Source: an uncultured Eubacteriales bacterium (GTDB lineage Bacteria > Bacillota > Clostridia > Oscillospirales > Oscillospiraceae). From it: 38,356 bases of DNA. The notes beneath the pieces are model-generated. The model made no database searches. It worked only from the letters and a program-made list of their open reading frames with translations, and had not been told where the DNA came from. The translations under genes and the position numbers were made by a program. This document shows, piece by piece, positions 36,826 to 38,356 of the stretch. Positions within the stretch are counted from its first letter, which is position 1. Each line of letters begins with the position of its first letter. The DNA lies in the NCBI GenBank assembly GCA_900549545.1, contig URPA01000014.1:1-38356 (forward strand), in the 5' to 3' direction.

Positions 36826-38115
36826 ATGACCGCATTACTGTCTCTGTCCGTGGCGATGTTCGCCGGACTTATGATGACAAGACTTATAAAACGCTTTCAC
36901 CTGCCGGATGTGACCGCCTACCTCGTGGCGGGGGTGCTCATCGGCCCCTGCGCCATCGGCGCGCTGAACCTGCCGGGCATCGGCTTTAACAGCTATGACC
37001 AGCTTGAGGGCGTGAGCCTGATATCCAACGTTGCCCTTGGCTTCATCGCCTTCTCGATTGGCAACGAATTTCGCCTGTCCCAGCTCAAGGAGACAGGCAA
37101 GCAGGCGCTGGTCATCGGCGTGCTTCAGGCCGTTGTTACCACGCTTCTGGTGGACGCGGCGCTTATCACCTTCCACCTGCTTCGTCCCGATGTGCTGTCT
37201 CTGCCCGCTGCCATCACTCTCGGCGCTATCGCCGCCGCGACGGCGCCCGCCGCGACGCTGATGGTCGTGCGCCAGTACAAGGCCAAAGGCCCTCTGACGG
37301 ATCTGCTGCTGCCCATCGTCGCGCTGGACGACGCGGTGGGTCTTGTGCTCTTTGCGGTGTCCTTCGGCATTGCCAAGGCCCTCAACAGCGGCAGCGTGGA
37401 CATTTACAGCATACTTTTTAATCCCCTTATCGAGATTGTGGGCTCCCTGCTGCTGGGTGCGCTCGCCGGCTGGGTACTGACGCTGACGGAGAAGATGTTC
37501 AACTCCAACACAAACCGCCTTGCCATGACGATAAGCTTCGTGTTCCTGACGGTGGCGCTGAGCATGCTGAAGATTCCCTGTGGCCCCGTGACCATCGGCT
37601 TTTCCTCGCTGCTGGTGTGCATGATGCTGGGCAGCGTATTCTGCAATCTCTGCCCGCTGTCGGCTGAGATAATGGAAAATTCCGACCGCTGGACGGCCCC
37701 CCTGCTGGTGCTGTTTTTCGTCATATCCGGGGCGGAGCTGGAGCTTGGTGTGTTCGCGCAGTTCAGCTCCGTGCTGGTGGGCATTGTGTACATTCTCAGC
37801 CGCTCCCTCGGCAAGTATCTCGGGGCGCGCGGCTCGTCAAAAATGATGCACTGCGGCAAAAACGTGGTGGACTATCTGGGCATAACGCTGCTGCCGCAGG
37901 CAGGCGTCGCGCTCGGTATGTGCGTCACGGCCTCCGCCCTGCCCGGGGATGGGGCGCTTATCCGCAACATCGTGCTCTTCGCCGTGCTTATCTATGAGCT
38001 TGTCGGCCCCGTTATGACCAAGTGGGCGCTGACCAGGGCCGGGGATATCCAGCCCAAGGGCGAGGACATCATTAACCGCAGGGAGGAGAAGCTGCGGCAG
38101 GCCGGAGTAAAATAA
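36826..38115 (+). CDS. CPA2-family cation/proton antiporter (Kef-type membrane part)
   Basis: This 429-residue protein has the Na+/H+ exchanger fold of the CPA2 group: LPDVTAYLVAGVLIGPCAIG near the N-terminus, GFIAFSIGNEFRLSQLKETG, and the ion-binding pair DD in LPIVALDDAVGLVLFAV (about residue 165). Like Kef proteins it may exchange K+ or Na+ for protons, but the C-terminal nucleotide-binding (RCK) domain of Kef is absent. AAAGGAAG precedes the ATG. It is monocistronic. Confidence 0.92.
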   Translation: MTALLSLSVAMFAGLMMTRLIKRFHLPDVTAYLVAGVLIGPCAIGALNLPGIGFNSYDQLEGVSLISNVALGFIAFSIGNEFRLSQLKETGKQALVIGVLQAVVTTLLVDAALITFHLLRPDVLSLPAAITLGAIAAATAPAATLMVVRQYKAKGPLTDLLLPIVALDDAVGLVLFAVSFGIAKALNSGSVDIYSILFNPLIEIVGSLLLGALAGWVLTLTEKMFNSNTNRLAMTISFVFLTVALSMLKIPCGPVTIGFSSLLVCMMLGSVFCNLCPLSAEIMENSDRWTAPLLVLFFVISGAELELGVFAQFSSVLVGIVYILSRSLGKYLGARGSSKMMHCGKNVVDYLGITLLPQAGVALGMCVTASALPGDGALIRNIVLFAVLIYELVGPVMTKWALTRAGDIQPKGEDIINRREEKLRQAGVK

Positions 38116-38129
38116 GGAGAAAATAATTT

Positions 38130-38161
38130 AAAGCTGCAACCGCGAATGTGGTTGCAGCTTT
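38130..38161 (+). terminator. Hairpin after the CPA2 gene
   Basis: A perfect 12-bp stem, AAAGCTGCAACC (38130-38141) with its partner at 38150-38161. No U run follows beyond the stem itself. Confidence 0.6.
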
Positions 38162-38195
38162 GTGCTCTTCAGGGGCTCTGTTGGGATTATATTTG

Positions 38196-38353
38196 CCCTC
38201 TCAGTCACGGCTGCGCCGTGACAGCTCCCCCAGAGTGGGAGCCAAGGTTAGTGCGGTGCTTGTTTTAACGCTTATGTCAAAAAACGCGCCGCGCCCACTT
38301 GCTTCCCCCCTGTGGGGGAAGTGGCAAGCCGGAACGGCTTGACGATAGGGGGG
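38196..38353. repeat. Dispersed palindromic repeat A, two units in inverted order at the window end
   Basis: The first unit (38196-38246) reads CCCTCTCAG, a TCACGGCTGCGCCGTGA hairpin, CAGCTCCC and GGGAGCCAAG. The second (38302-38353) is in the opposite orientation (CTTCCCCCCTGTGGGGGAAG, a CAAGCCGGAACGGCTTG hairpin, then ATAGGGGGG). The arrangement matches 10605-10712. The element may continue beyond the window. Confidence 0.6.
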
Positions 38354-38356
38354 CCG

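Noticed and set aside
1..38356. CRISPR array, tRNA, rRNA, phage or transposase genes
   Set aside because: I looked on both strands and found no regularly spaced repeats with unique spacers, no rRNA or tRNA signatures, and no transposase or phage motifs.

Overview
The window is a gene-dense, GC-rich stretch of low-GC-lineage (Firmicutes) type and most likely comes from a gut anaerobe of the class Clostridia, perhaps Oscillospiraceae. Evidence for this: RNase Y, RicT/YaaT next to holB, a SpoVK/CbbX-like AAA ATPase, strong AGGAGG ribosome-binding sites, TTGACA/TATAAT-type promoters, some TTG/GTG starts, many U-tailed hairpin terminators, and short palindromic intergenic repeats of a kind I associate with this group. 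The genus is inference. I see no rRNA, tRNA, CRISPR array, transposase or phage gene.

Layout. 1-2854: two overlapping CNNM/CorC-type membrane CBS proteins. 2862-3635: a small membrane protein. 3639-5840 (-): a lipoprotein that joins an N-terminal sensor-like region to a solute-binding domain, with no permease nearby. 5976-9398 (-): a three-gene operon of CotH-like kinase lipoprotein, PAP2 phosphatase and YjbR/MmcQ protein. 9567-10424: a DUF362 protein. 10850-13980: an MMPL/RND exporter divergent from a TetR regulator. 14052-16139: holB-ricT. 16191-22023: the main accessory region, with a two-subunit aconitase-X enzyme (-), a 2Fe-2S flavoprotein reductase plus a CrtI-type FAD oxidoreductase (-), and a divergent GntR/FadR-type regulator with two matching operators and an apparent frameshift at its start. 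22368-25305 (-): tsf, rpsB and rsmE. 25429-30776: a 57-residue protein, the AAA ATPase, a GDPD, an MFS carrier and an AEC carrier. 31230-32771: rny. 32981-34621 (-): a DUF378 protein and a YwaF-like membrane protein, separated by a possible small RNA. 34682-36681: a lysine riboswitch with its own terminator controlling an NhaC-family carrier (LysW-like). 36826-38115: a CPA2 cation/proton antiporter.

How the parts work together. The GntR regulator, the oxidoreductase pair and the aconitase-X pair look like one redox/dehydration module. The two enzyme operons have related promoter sequences (about 36 of 49 positions identical by eye), and each has a copy of the same terminal-inverted-repeat element between promoter and ribosome-binding site. 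That 157-158 bp element occurs three times in full and once as a 70 bp internally deleted form. All four copies lie in untranslated leaders, just upstream of four unrelated transcription units including rny.

Limits. Starts, promoters, operators and repeat boundaries were read by eye. Domain names come from recognised motifs, not from database searches.
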